A stretch of DNA of 64,000 nt from Leptospira congkakensis (lineage in GTDB: Bacteria > Spirochaetota > Leptospiria > Leptospirales > Leptospiraceae): positions 186,001 through 250,000 of the forward strand of contig NZ_RQGQ01000017.1 of assembly GCF_004770265.1 (NCBI RefSeq), read 5' to 3'. The notes under the pieces are model-generated. The model was not told where the DNA came from and searched no databases. It worked only from the letters and a program-made list of their open reading frames with translations. Position numbers and translations under genes: made by a program. Positions 1 through 8,416 of the stretch are shown here, one piece after another; within the stretch, counting starts at the first letter, position 1; every line of letters begins with the position of its first letter.

Positions 1-513
1 GACCACAACACCAGCTAACATGAGCAAACTATCACCCAACCGCACTCGATCACCAATTTTTAGTTTGAGATTTTCCACAAGAGACTTATCGAGTAGAACT
101 TGGTTTGGTTTTAAATTACGATACGCAGACTCCGGTTCGGTTTTCATTTCCCCGTAAAAAGGATAATTGGTCTCTACCGCTTTGATAAAACTAAGAGAGT
201 TTTCTTCCCCTGATTCATTGGAAATCATGGATAAAAATTGGATGGAAGCACTGGTCTCCGAACCCTTTGGAAGGCTTGTTTCGACCAATTTTTCTGCTGT
301 TTTTGTGATTTCTTGGGGGGATTGGAGGGCAATATCGGCCCCCATAATTGATTTTGCCTCTCTTCTAATGGCATTTGCCGTATTGTCTTTGTAAGAATGG
401 ATTCCAATCACAGAACCCACACCGAGAGTGATGGAGACTACAATGAGTAAAGAATACCGAAACCTAGAGAAAAGCTCACGTTTTAGATAAAAACGAAACA
501 AAGATGCTTTCAT
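1..513 (-). CDS. ABC exporter permease, FtsX/YbbP-like (3' part outside window)
   Basis: The N-terminal 171 codons of a membrane permease are visible; the frame runs off the left edge. It begins ATG AAA GCA at 513, which overlaps the stop of the ATPase gene as ATGA, so the two are translationally coupled. A first membrane helix lies at about residues 17-38, followed by a periplasmic segment containing GADIALQSP at about 48-56. That pattern resembles the YbbP/FtsX-type permeases that partner LolD/YbbA-like ATPases. Such pairs export lipids or lipoproteins or act on envelope proteins; the substrate cannot be told here. The adjacent ATPase supports the assignment. Confidence 0.8.
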   Translation of the reverse strand, partial: MKASLFRFYLKRELFSRFRYSLLIVVSITLGVGSVIGIHSYKDNTANAIRREAKSIMGADIALQSPQEITKTAEKLVETSLPKGSETSASIQFLSMISNESGEENSLSFIKAVETNYPFYGEMKTEPESAYRNLKPNQVLLDKSLVENLKLKIGDRVRLGDSLLMLAGVVV

Positions 514-1286
514 CGACGCGCCTGCTTAGAAGTAACGTTCGTATTTTTTTGTTTGGTGGTCTTTTTTGTAGCCAGTTTTTTCAAAGAACCCGACTTACTT
601 TGTTTTTTGTTCCTTGAATCTGAAATAATTTCCCCATCTTTCATTTCTAAAACACGATCTGCAAGTTTTGCTACGTCTGGATCATGAGTGACTACAACTA
701 AAGTTGTGCCTTGTTCTTTATTTCTATATAACAAAAGATCCAAAACTGTTTTACTATTTTTGAAATCTAAATTAGCTGTCGGTTCATCTGCGAAAATAAT
801 CTTTGGATCGTTCACAAAACTTCTTGCGATGGCAATTCTTTGCTCTTCACCACCTGACAATTGTTTTGGGAAGTGTGTGGCTCTGTGTGACATAGCAACA
901 GATTCTAATATTTTTTCTGATTTTTTTAAAATCTCAGCCTCTGACAGAGAAGATTTTAAGTATAAGGGAATCCCTACATTTTCAATGGCATTGAGTCCAG
1001 GAAGTAATTGAAAGTTCTGAAAGATAAAACCAATCTTATCAGCACGTAAATCAGCTAAATTTGATTCATTTTCCTTGGTAACATCGGTTCCATCCAGTGC
1101 CACAATCCCTGTATCAGGTTTATCTAGACCAGCCGCTACACCTAGAAGTGTTGATTTACCTGATCCAGATGGGCCTATAATCGCTACAAATTCGCCTGTT
1201 TCAATGCGAAATGAAATATTTTTCAACACATCAATCGTTTCTGATTCATTGTGAAATGACTTAAACACATTTTTAAATTCCAACAC
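510..1286 (-). CDS. ABC transporter ATP-binding protein (LolD/YbbA family)
   Basis: A 258-residue nucleotide-binding subunit that should drive the permease encoded just downstream. Walker A GPSGSGKST is at residues 38-46, the Q-loop at IFQNFQ, the signature LSGGE at about 143, Walker B with DEPTANLD at about 167 and the switch His in VVTHDP. The start is GTG at 1286. It shares one base with the TAG stop of a 44-codon ORF upstream, and its own stop overlaps the permease ATG. The last 35 residues are a Lys/Ser/Thr-rich tail that is not part of the family core. Confidence 0.93.
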   Translation of the reverse strand: MLEFKNVFKSFHNESETIDVLKNISFRIETGEFVAIIGPSGSGKSTLLGVAAGLDKPDTGIVALDGTDVTKENESNLADLRADKIGFIFQNFQLLPGLNAIENVGIPLYLKSSLSEAEILKKSEKILESVAMSHRATHFPKQLSGGEEQRIAIARSFVNDPKIIFADEPTANLDFKNSKTVLDLLLYRNKEQGTTLVVVTHDPDVAKLADRVLEMKDGEIISDSRNKKQSKSGSLKKLATKKTTKQKNTNVTSKQARR

Positions 1287-1420
1287 TAGGTTTTTCCCCC
1301 AAAGATTTTATCACCTAACACATAAGACATGACTAATAACGGGCACTTAATAGAAAAAATACCACCTAACAACGATTTTTTAATTTTTTCCATAACAGTT
1401 ATAATTTTTTCAATTTTCAT
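1286..1420 (-). CDS. Small ORF (44 aa) overlapping the ABC ATPase start
   Basis: An ATG at 1420 opens a 44-residue frame that ends in TAG. The last base of that stop is the first base of the ATPase GTG start (TAGTG), an arrangement typical of translational coupling. The predicted peptide has a basic N-terminus and a moderately hydrophobic stretch around residues 17-37 with one Cys (IKCPLLVMSYVLGDK). A GGA sits 6 nt before the ATG as a weak ribosome site. I do not recognise a family. It could be a real leader or small membrane protein of the exporter operon, or a chance frame; the tight junction favours the former. Confidence 0.4.
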   Translation of the reverse strand: MKIEKIITVMEKIKKSLLGGIFSIKCPLLVMSYVLGDKIFGGKT

Positions 1421-1503
1421 TTTCGTTCCAACTATATTGCACCGATTCGAAAAAATTCTGACAAATTTTTACTTATCTTTTTGAGCGTACATCCTAATTT
1501 TTT

Positions 1504-1532
1504 TTGACCCCAAAGGTGGGGTTTCATATAAA
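1504..1532 (+). promoter_or_regulatory. Promoter with internal inverted repeat, upstream of the Cys-rich gene and leuS
   Basis: TTGACC (1504-1509) and TATAAA (1527-1532) are separated by exactly 17 nt, a good sigma70-type match. An inverted repeat ACCCC-AAAGGT-GGGGT (1507-1522) covers the -35 edge and spacer and could be an operator or a hairpin. Transcription would start near 1539, giving a leader of about 48 nt before the ATG at 1587. Confidence 0.55.
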
Positions 1533-1586
1533 GTAACTTCATCGTAGTGTTTCCCCTCCCCTCTTTTTTGGAGATTTTTGGGAGTT

Positions 1587-1811
1587 ATGAACAGCACTGT
1601 CGATAAGCGGACTCATACAGGTAAATATAGAATGCTCGAATGCAATACACAGATAAAAAATGCAGACTTTATGAATGTGAAAATTAACAATCTTAAACCT
1701 TGTGCGGAATGTGGATCCGTCACCAACCTCTTTCAATACAATCTCTGTAAAGTTTGTCTGTCTAAGAGTTTCAAAAAGCTTGTAAAAATCATCGACTCCG
1801 TGAGAAAGTAG
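1587..1811 (+). CDS. Small Cys-rich zinc-ribbon-like protein
   Basis: A 74-residue protein with two CxxC pairs, CAEC and CKVC, about 16 residues apart near the centre, a spacing fit for a structural zinc ribbon. The C-terminus is basic. ATG at 1587 is preferred over TTG at 1578 because GGGAG lies just upstream of it. It sits 28 nt before leuS on the same strand and behind a good promoter, so the two may be cotranscribed. No family is recognised; a nucleic-acid-binding or regulatory role is only a guess from the zinc-ribbon look. Confidence 0.65.
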   Translation: MNSTVDKRTHTGKYRMLECNTQIKNADFMNVKINNLKPCAECGSVTNLFQYNLCKVCLSKSFKKLVKIIDSVRK

Positions 1812-1839
1812 AATTACTACACTTTCTCTACGTTAGTCG

Positions 1840-4443
1840 ATGAATTATCCATTCCAAGATATTGAACAAAAATGGCAAAAACACTGGGACGACAACCAGA
1901 CCTTTCGCACAAACGCCCATTCAACCAAACCTAAATACTATTGTTTAGACATGTTTCCCTACCCAAGTGGCGCTGGCCTTCACGTAGGCCACCCTGAGGG
2001 ATATACAGCCACCGACATCATTTCAAGACTCAAACGAATGGAAGGATTTGAAGTCCTCCATCCTATGGGTTGGGACGCTTTTGGTCTACCCGCAGAACGA
2101 TATGCGATGACGACAGGAGTCCACCCTCGCACCACAACAAAGAACAATATCGATACTTTCCGTCGCCAAATCAAAAGCCTTGGCCTTTCTTATGACTGGG
2201 AAAGAGAAATATCCACCACCCATCCCGATTATTACCGGTGGACCCAGTGGATTTTCCTGCAAATCTACAATTCCTACTTTGACAGAAAACAAAACAAAGC
2301 CCTCCCGATTGCTCAACTCATCAAAACTTTGGAATCAGAAGGATCTGTGTTTTTTGAAGGAAAGGAACTCCCGAAAGGAGTGCAGTTCTCTGCTGCCGAT
2401 TGGAAGTCCAAATCCCGCAAAGAAAAAGAAGATATTTTATCCCATTTCCGATTGGTGTATGAAGCCAATATCCCAGTCAACTGGTGTGAAGCTCTCGGAA
2501 CCGTTCTTGCCAACGAAGAAGTGGAAGAATGGACATCGAAAGGGTATTCTGTAGAAAGAAAACCCATGCGCCAATACATGATGCGCATCACAGCTTACGC
2601 CGAACGTTTGCTAAATGATCTTTCTCTTTGTGAATGGCCTACTTCCACTTTGGAGATGCAAAGAAATTGGATTGGGAAATCAGAAGGATTGGAACTGTGT
2701 TTCCACGTTCCTCACGTTTCCAAAGACATCACCGTTTATACAACAAGACCTGATACCATTTTTGGTGCTACTTACCTTGTCCTTGCTCCAGAACACCCAT
2801 TGGTAAAAGAACTCACCACTGCAGAACAAAAATCCGCTGTCGAGAAATACCAAAAAGATTGTTCCTTAAAAAGTGATTTGGAAAGAACCGAACTGAATAA
2901 AGATAAAACCGGAGTTTTTACAGGATCTTATGCTAGTTTGCCTACGGATTCCTCTGTAAAAGTTCCTATTTATATTTCCGATTATGTTTTAATCTCTTAT
3001 GGAACCGGTGCCATTATGGCCGTTCCTGCTCATGACCAAAGAGACTATGACTTTGCCGTGAAGTTCCAACTTCCGATCAAACAAGTGATCGATGGAAAAA
3101 TGGAACCAAACCTTGCTTTTGATTCAAAAGACTCTGTTTGTATCAACTCTTCTTCCGCAGAAGTTAAGTTAGATGGTAAATCTTACAAAGACGCCTTCCA
3201 AACAATGACAACTTGGGCGGAAGGAAAAGGAATTGGTCGCAAAAAAATCCAATTCAAACTCAGAGATTGGTTATTTGCCAGACAAAGGTATTGGGGTGAA
3301 CCCATTCCACTCGTTCACTTTGCTGATGGAACTCCGAAAGCCCTCTCTGAATCAGAACTTCCTTTAGTTCTACCTGACCTAGAAGAATTCAAACCTTCGG
3401 GAACTGGTGAATCTCCCCTTGCCTTAGCAAAAGATTGGCTTGTATACACGGATCCTGTAACGGGAGAAGTAGGAAAAAGAGAAACCAATACCATGCCGCA
3501 ATGGGCAGGTTCTTGTTATTATTACTTAAGGTATATCGATCCAAGAAACAACGATAAACTCATTGATCCAGAGCTGGAAAAAGCTTGGATGCCTGTCGAG
3601 GTTTATGTAGGCGGGGCAGAACACGCCGTATTACACTTGCTATACTCAAGATTCTGGCATAAAATCCTTTTTGATTTAGGGCATGTTTCGTCCCCAGAAC
3701 CTTTCCAAAAGTTAGTCCACCAAGGTCTCATTCTCGGTGAAGATAAAGGAAAAATGTCAAAGTCAAGGGGGAACGTTGTCAATCCAGATGACGTTGTTTC
3801 TGAATTTGGTGCTGACACACTCCGACTTTTTGAAATGTTTATGGGTCCGTTTGAAATGTCCAAACCTTGGAGTAAAAACGGAGTGGATGGGGTGTTTCGA
3901 TTTTTAAATCGAGTTTGGAGACTTTTTCATTCTGGTGAAAACGAAACTTTCTTTGTAGAAGATATCGAACCAAACGAAGCCGAACTCAAAACTCTTCATC
4001 GTACCATTAAAAAAGTAAAAGACGATATCGATAATTTCTCATTCAACACAGCTGTGTCACAAATGATGATCTTCATCAATGAGTTCACAAGTAATCCAAG
4101 AAAACCTAAAAAAGTTTTAGAACCTTTTGTTCTGGCTCTTTCTCCATTTGCACCTCATTTGGCGGAAGAACTTTGGGCGAAACTCGGTTATCAAGAATCT
4201 CTTGCTTACCATCCTTATCCAAAATGGGATGAGAAGTATTTAATTGATGCCAACATCACAATCGTGATTCAAGTGAATGGAAAGATGCGAGGAGAGTTCC
4301 TTGCACCTAGAGACATTGAAGAGAAGGAAGTTTTGAGCCTTGCCAAAACAGTGGAAAAAGCAAAACCATTTTGGGAAGGCAAAGAAATCAAAAAAGAAAT
4401 CTATGTGAAGGGAAAACTCGTTAATATCGTAGTTGCCGGGTGA
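1840..4443 (+). CDS. leuS: Leucyl-tRNA synthetase
   Basis: A class I synthetase that charges tRNA-Leu in the cytoplasm. At 867 residues it is the usual bacterial length. The HIGH-type motif HVGH is at residues 48-51 after PYPSGAGL, the editing (CP1) domain follows in the region of TTRPDTIFGATY, and KMSKS is at 638-642. The C-terminal anticodon-binding and LeuS-specific domains are present, including the typical IQVNGKMRG. The start is ATG at 1840. No T-box or leader peptide is evident upstream. The TGA stop falls inside a perfect hairpin shared with the convergent gene. Confidence 0.98.
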   Translation: MNYPFQDIEQKWQKHWDDNQTFRTNAHSTKPKYYCLDMFPYPSGAGLHVGHPEGYTATDIISRLKRMEGFEVLHPMGWDAFGLPAERYAMTTGVHPRTTTKNNIDTFRRQIKSLGLSYDWEREISTTHPDYYRWTQWIFLQIYNSYFDRKQNKALPIAQLIKTLESEGSVFFEGKELPKGVQFSAADWKSKSRKEKEDILSHFRLVYEANIPVNWCEALGTVLANEEVEEWTSKGYSVERKPMRQYMMRITAYAERLLNDLSLCEWPTSTLEMQRNWIGKSEGLELCFHVPHVSKDITVYTTRPDTIFGATYLVLAPEHPLVKELTTAEQKSAVEKYQKDCSLKSDLERTELNKDKTGVFTGSYASLPTDSSVKVPIYISDYVLISYGTGAIMAVPAHDQRDYDFAVKFQLPIKQVIDGKMEPNLAFDSKDSVCINSSSAEVKLDGKSYKDAFQTMTTWAEGKGIGRKKIQFKLRDWLFARQRYWGEPIPLVHFADGTPKALSESELPLVLPDLEEFKPSGTGESPLALAKDWLVYTDPVTGEVGKRETNTMPQWAGSCYYYLRYIDPRNNDKLIDPELEKAWMPVEVYVGGAEHAVLHLLYSRFWHKILFDLGHVSSPEPFQKLVHQGLILGEDKGKMSKSRGNVVNPDDVVSEFGADTLRLFEMFMGPFEMSKPWSKNGVDGVFRFLNRVWRLFHSGENETFFVEDIEPNEAELKTLHRTIKKVKDDIDNFSFNTAVSQMMIFINEFTSNPRKPKKVLEPFVLALSPFAPHLAEELWAKLGYQESLAYHPYPKWDEKYLIDANITIVIQVNGKMRGEFLAPRDIEEKEVLSLAKTVEKAKPFWEGKEIKKEIYVKGKLVNIVVAG

Positions 4444-4461
4444 TCTTGTTACAAGATCACC
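4439..4461. terminator. Hairpin spanning both stop codons of convergent genes
   Basis: A perfect 10-bp stem, GGTGATCTTG / CAAGATCACC, has a 3-nt loop TTA. The leuS TGA is in the left arm, and the TAA stop of the minus-strand gene is the loop read on the other strand. There is no T-tract on either side, so intrinsic termination is uncertain; it may instead protect 3' ends or work with Rho. Confidence 0.5.
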
Positions 4462-5609
4462 ATCACAAAAATCAAAACTCCAAAAAGAACAATCGTAACA
4501 AAAGCACCCATTAACATAAATAAGTTGGCACCTGAAGACTTGGATTCTTGTGCCGCGGCATTTCCCGCTTTTTTCTTAGCACCTTGCGCCGCAGAACCTT
4601 TGTTTGCACCGCCCGTCATACCGGTTGGTTTAGGAATGGCAACTTTTACAGGATGTTCCTCTATGGAATGAAGTAAATACTGGTTTGGACCTTCCGCGAA
4701 GATATGATATTCTGTTTTGTTTCCCGCAATTCCGAGAAACTTTCCCACAACTGGTTCTTTTGAAATTTTACCTTCTTCATCAATCAGGCCCAGGATTTGT
4801 GCGTTTGTTAAACCTTCAGGAGTCTCTGTTGGAACTCGAAACAAAATTTCCATACCTTCGATTAAGTTATCAAACTCCACACCATTGATAGGTGAAATGA
4901 CCGTTTTCATATTTAGTTCTTTAGGGAAGGCAGTTCGGTATTGAGCAATTTGACGATCCAGTGGAGAAAGTTCACCTCTGGTTGGTTCGGTGGAGACACC
5001 TGGAACCGAAGCATCCTTGGCAGAAGGAGTTTCATCTTCTGGTTTAGGAATGGGTAAAATTACACCTTTCATCGGATTTTCATAACGAAATTTTGCTGTA
5101 GAAAGTTTATCTACTTCTGCTTGGAGTTTTATATTTCTTCCTTTCGTAGCAGCGAGAAGTGGCATTTCCAAAATTTCCGTAATATGAGAAGGATCTTTTT
5201 TTTGCCAAAGTGGTAAAAGTTCTTCTAACTTCTCTTTGGTGAAGGCTCTGTGAACCGCACGACCAATGTTCTCGGAAATTGCTGGATCATACCCACCAGA
5301 TTTTCCAATATCACCTAAGTCAGTAGAAATCTGAACATGATCGGCGAAGGTACGAATTCGTCGGAATGTTGGTGAGGTTCCCACAACAGCATAAAGTTCC
5401 ATTACATGTTTTCGAATGGAAGACACAAGAATGAGAACCATTCCGTTCAAACTGTCCAAGTCGATTTTGATTTTCACAAGATAACCATCTGTGATTTTAC
5501 CTTGTAAAACTTCTTTGGCTTGTTCGTCCGTAAACACGGCTTCTCGGGTCAGACCAATTAGGTCTGCTTGTTTTTTGAGTTGGTCTGCTTTTGAACTTAA
5601 TTCGGACAT
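4449..5609 (-). CDS. Hypothetical tail-anchored membrane protein
   Basis: A 386-residue protein I cannot assign to a family. It is mostly soluble, with a Pro/Glu/Ser/Thr-rich linker around residues 190-220. A Gly/Ala/Lys-rich low-complexity segment near 325-355 precedes one hydrophobic C-terminal helix (about 362-385), so it should be a C-tail-anchored inner-membrane protein facing the cytoplasm. Its ATG overlaps the stop of the upstream HATPase gene as TAATG. That coupling suggests the two products are made in fixed ratio and may act together. Confidence 0.8.
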   Translation of the reverse strand: MSELSSKADQLKKQADLIGLTREAVFTDEQAKEVLQGKITDGYLVKIKIDLDSLNGMVLILVSSIRKHVMELYAVVGTSPTFRRIRTFADHVQISTDLGDIGKSGGYDPAISENIGRAVHRAFTKEKLEELLPLWQKKDPSHITEILEMPLLAATKGRNIKLQAEVDKLSTAKFRYENPMKGVILPIPKPEDETPSAKDASVPGVSTEPTRGELSPLDRQIAQYRTAFPKELNMKTVISPINGVEFDNLIEGMEILFRVPTETPEGLTNAQILGLIDEEGKISKEPVVGKFLGIAGNKTEYHIFAEGPNQYLLHSIEEHPVKVAIPKPTGMTGGANKGSAAQGAKKKAGNAAAQESKSSGANLFMLMGAFVTIVLFGVLIFVMVIL

Positions 5610-6319
5610 TATTCTACAAACAATTGTTCGTGAGTTTCAGCGGATTTTGATATTCCACTTAAATGTACTTCCACACGCGCTACTGTTTCCTTTTTCCTTT
5701 CTGATGAATATATAGAGAGCAAACGACGGTCAAAACCAGATTGGGACAATAATATTTCTACCATTGTGATTCCCATTCCCGCTCCTTCCGTACTATCGCC
5801 GTGTTCCATAAAGAACTCGAATAGATTATCATACTTTTTCGCATTAATAAACTTTTCTTTTACTCGTTCAGCCTCAATAGGCAATAATGGAAAATTATTT
5901 CTAATTTCTAAGTCGATTTTATCCTTTTGGTAAATGCAGCTGATTTTTACAAAAAGACCAGTCTCTCTCATTTTCTTTTTATAATTGGGAAATTTTCTTT
6001 CATTGAGACTGGTTTTAAATAGTTTCATTCCCTCTTCATAATCTTTTAAATTTTGAATGTTGAGATTGAGTTCTTCAAAGATGATTCGTTTGATTGCTGC
6101 TTTGGTTGAATTGACAATGAGTTCTTTGGCGGCTGTGTAAAAAAGTTCCATCAAATCAGCTCGACCCAGAGAATCCAAAATCCGCAACAAAATGTATTTG
6201 AGTTTTGCCTCTCCGATATCCCCCATCACGTAAGTGATCATGGAAACCTTTTTTCCCAACTCCACAGCACGATCGACAGAAGTGCAGAATTGAGAAGTTA
6301 GTTGGATCTCTTGGGACAT
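5609..6319 (-). CDS. HATPase-domain protein without a histidine-phosphotransfer domain
   Basis: A 236-residue protein with the ATP-binding fold of histidine kinases. An N-box-like ELIVNSTKAAIK is at about 66-77 and a G-box-like GAGMGITMVEIL at about 182-193. No H-box, transmembrane segment or input domain is seen, so it is not a classical kinase. It could be an anti-sigma-factor-like (RsbW type) ATPase or a regulator. It is coupled by TAATG to the tail-anchored protein downstream. It starts with ATG at 6319, about 50 nt beyond the 3' end of thrC. Confidence 0.75.
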   Translation of the reverse strand: MSQEIQLTSQFCTSVDRAVELGKKVSMITYVMGDIGEAKLKYILLRILDSLGRADLMELFYTAAKELIVNSTKAAIKRIIFEELNLNIQNLKDYEEGMKLFKTSLNERKFPNYKKKMRETGLFVKISCIYQKDKIDLEIRNNFPLLPIEAERVKEKFINAKKYDNLFEFFMEHGDSTEGAGMGITMVEILLSQSGFDRRLLSIYSSERKKETVARVEVHLSGISKSAETHEQLFVE

Positions 6320-6369
6320 ACCGGTAAACTGAAAAAATTTGCCAACATGTAGGGGATTTGTCTAGCGAT

Positions 6370-7719
6370 TTATGATTTCTTCAGTTGATTACCTAGGATT
6401 TCCATCACTCCTTCAAGAGTTGGTTTGCATGCTTGGATGCGGTTTTTCAATTTCTCGTCAATATTAGGGATTTTCCCTTCATGAAAGGCCAATTTGAATT
6501 CTGTGAATTTAAGTCCATTCGCAGTGGAAATCACAACCACGGATTCACCCTTTTTCACCACACCCGATTCCACTGATTTTAAAAGTGCCGCAAGAGCCAC
6601 ACCTGTATGAGGATCATTATAAAGTCCGTACAAATCCCCACGAGCTGCGGCATTGGCCAATTCTTCTTCTGTAGCCACTTCCACAACTCCATTGAATTTC
6701 TTTAAAACACGAATTGCCTTTTTGACGGAAACAGGATCACCGATTTGGATCGCAGAGGCTAAAGTTTTTTCTGCAGTCACAGGAGAGAAGTCCGCAAAAC
6801 CTTTCTTATACGATTCGTAGAGAGGACTTGCATTTTTTGCCTGAGCCAAAATAATTCTTGGTAATTTATCAATAAGACCAAGTTCCAACATCATCTCGAA
6901 TCCCATTCCGAGCGCGGATACGTTGCCTAAATTTCCACCAGGAATCACAATCCAATCCGGGACTTTCCAACCTAACTGTTGTGTAATCTCAACCGAAATA
7001 GTTTTTTGACCTTCGATTCGAAGCGAATTCATTGAGTTTGCTAGATATATCGATTTTTCTTTGGTGAGTTCTTTCACTACCGCCATACAACCATCAAAGT
7101 CTGTTTCCAGTGCTAATACAAGAGCACCATTGGAAACAGGTTGGATGAGTTGAGCCGTTGACACCTTGTTAGCTGGTAAAAGTATAATGGAAGGAATTCC
7201 TGCTTTGGCCGCATAGGAAGCAAGAGCCGCCGAGGTATCACCTGTCGACGCACAAGCGACAGCTTTGATGGGCACTCCGTCCGCGATCATTTGATTGACC
7301 TGGCTCACAAGAACCGTCATCCCTAAATCTTTAAAAGAACCGGTATGAGAAACCCCGCACTGTTTGACATGAAGGCTCGAAAGTCCCAAGTCCTTGGCAA
7401 ATCGAGAAGCGTCATATAAATGAGAGGTCCCTTCTCCGGAAGTGATGATATTTTCATCGCTAATTCCAGGGAGAACCCATTCTTTTTTCCCCCAAACCCC
7501 AGAGGCATTCGGAAATTGACTAGAACGGAACCGAGATTCAAATTCCGACTTCCATTCTTTTGCCGAAACTTGTTTGAGACTGTCTATATCATGTTCGACA
7601 TTTAAAAGTTCCCCACAAGATTCGCAGGAATAAATCACCTGGTGGAGGGGATAGGTTTTGCCACAAGATTCATTGGTACAACGAAACTGTGCTCGGAATT
7701 GATATTTTGTAAGTGACAT
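6370..7719 (-). CDS. thrC: Threonine synthase
   Basis: A PLP enzyme that converts O-phosphohomoserine to threonine. At 449 residues it has the fold type II signature: SHTGSFKDLGM with the Schiff-base Lys at about residue 130, and the phosphate-binding glycine loop GGNLGN. The N-terminus carries a small zinc-ribbon-like module with Cys at about 14, 19, 32 and 35, found in part of the family. It starts with ATG at 7719, divergent from lepB across about 90 bp. No attenuator is evident. Confidence 0.96.
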   Translation of the reverse strand: MSLTKYQFRAQFRCTNESCGKTYPLHQVIYSCESCGELLNVEHDIDSLKQVSAKEWKSEFESRFRSSQFPNASGVWGKKEWVLPGISDENIITSGEGTSHLYDASRFAKDLGLSSLHVKQCGVSHTGSFKDLGMTVLVSQVNQMIADGVPIKAVACASTGDTSAALASYAAKAGIPSIILLPANKVSTAQLIQPVSNGALVLALETDFDGCMAVVKELTKEKSIYLANSMNSLRIEGQKTISVEITQQLGWKVPDWIVIPGGNLGNVSALGMGFEMMLELGLIDKLPRIILAQAKNASPLYESYKKGFADFSPVTAEKTLASAIQIGDPVSVKKAIRVLKKFNGVVEVATEEELANAAARGDLYGLYNDPHTGVALAALLKSVESGVVKKGESVVVISTANGLKFTEFKLAFHEGKIPNIDEKLKNRIQACKPTLEGVMEILGNQLKKS

Positions 7720-7808
7720 AGACTTCTCTAGGCTTCAGATTTACGGAAAGTTCCTTTTCCATTCTGGAGAAAGGGGAAAAATGCACGAATGATTTTTATC
7801 GTTTTTTG

Positions 7809-8414
7809 ATGGATATGGAAACAGAAACTAAAGTCTCCCGCCTGTGGGCCAAATTCAAACGTTACACTCGGCGTAGCATTTTGATCTTTTTATTCCTCTG
7901 TTTCCTCCTATTTGTGCGTATCTTTTTATTCCAAATTTATTCCATCCAAGGAAATTCCATGTATCCGACCTTAGAACACGGATCGGTGGTTTTTGTTTGG
8001 AAAGGTGGATTTGCCATTTCTGCCAAATTCTTTGGAACAGAACTTCTTTATACGGATCCCAAAATTGATAAATTGGATTTAGTATTATTTGTCAGCCAAG
8101 AGGATGAACTAGTCGTCAAACGAGTGATAGGTTTACCAGGAGAATTTTATTCCATCGAAGCAGGACGGGTTCTGATCGACTCTACAGAATTATTGGAAAA
8201 TTATCTTCCGAAAGGGACTTACACAAGCGAACCGAGTACATCTATTTTTATCAATCGCCACAACTCTCCTTTTTTGGCTATGGACAGACAAGGAAGGATC
8301 CCTCCTGGTTATTATCTTCTTCTGGGTGACAACAGACAGTATTCAACAGACTCCCGTTCGTTTGGTCTTGTCCCGGTTGAAAAAATCAAAGGCAAAGTAA
8401 TTTTTTATTTCTAA
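7809..8414 (+). CDS. lepB: Signal peptidase I
   Basis: A membrane-bound serine protease that removes signal peptides on the outer face of the inner membrane. A single N-terminal helix at about residues 23-42 is followed by the box B motif GNSMYPTL with nucleophile Ser50. The general-base Lys104 is in VVKRVIGLPGE, and the box E motif GDNRQYSTDSRSFG lies near the C-terminus. ATG at 7809 is preferred over the preceding TTG codon at 7806. The gene ends 2 nt before the penicillin-binding protein gene, so both are likely one operon. Confidence 0.96.
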   Translation: MDMETETKVSRLWAKFKRYTRRSILIFLFLCFLLFVRIFLFQIYSIQGNSMYPTLEHGSVVFVWKGGFAISAKFFGTELLYTDPKIDKLDLVLFVSQEDELVVKRVIGLPGEFYSIEAGRVLIDSTELLENYLPKGTYTSEPSTSIFINRHNSPFLAMDRQGRIPPGYYLLLGDNRQYSTDSRSFGLVPVEKIKGKVIFYF

Positions 8415-8416
8415 CG

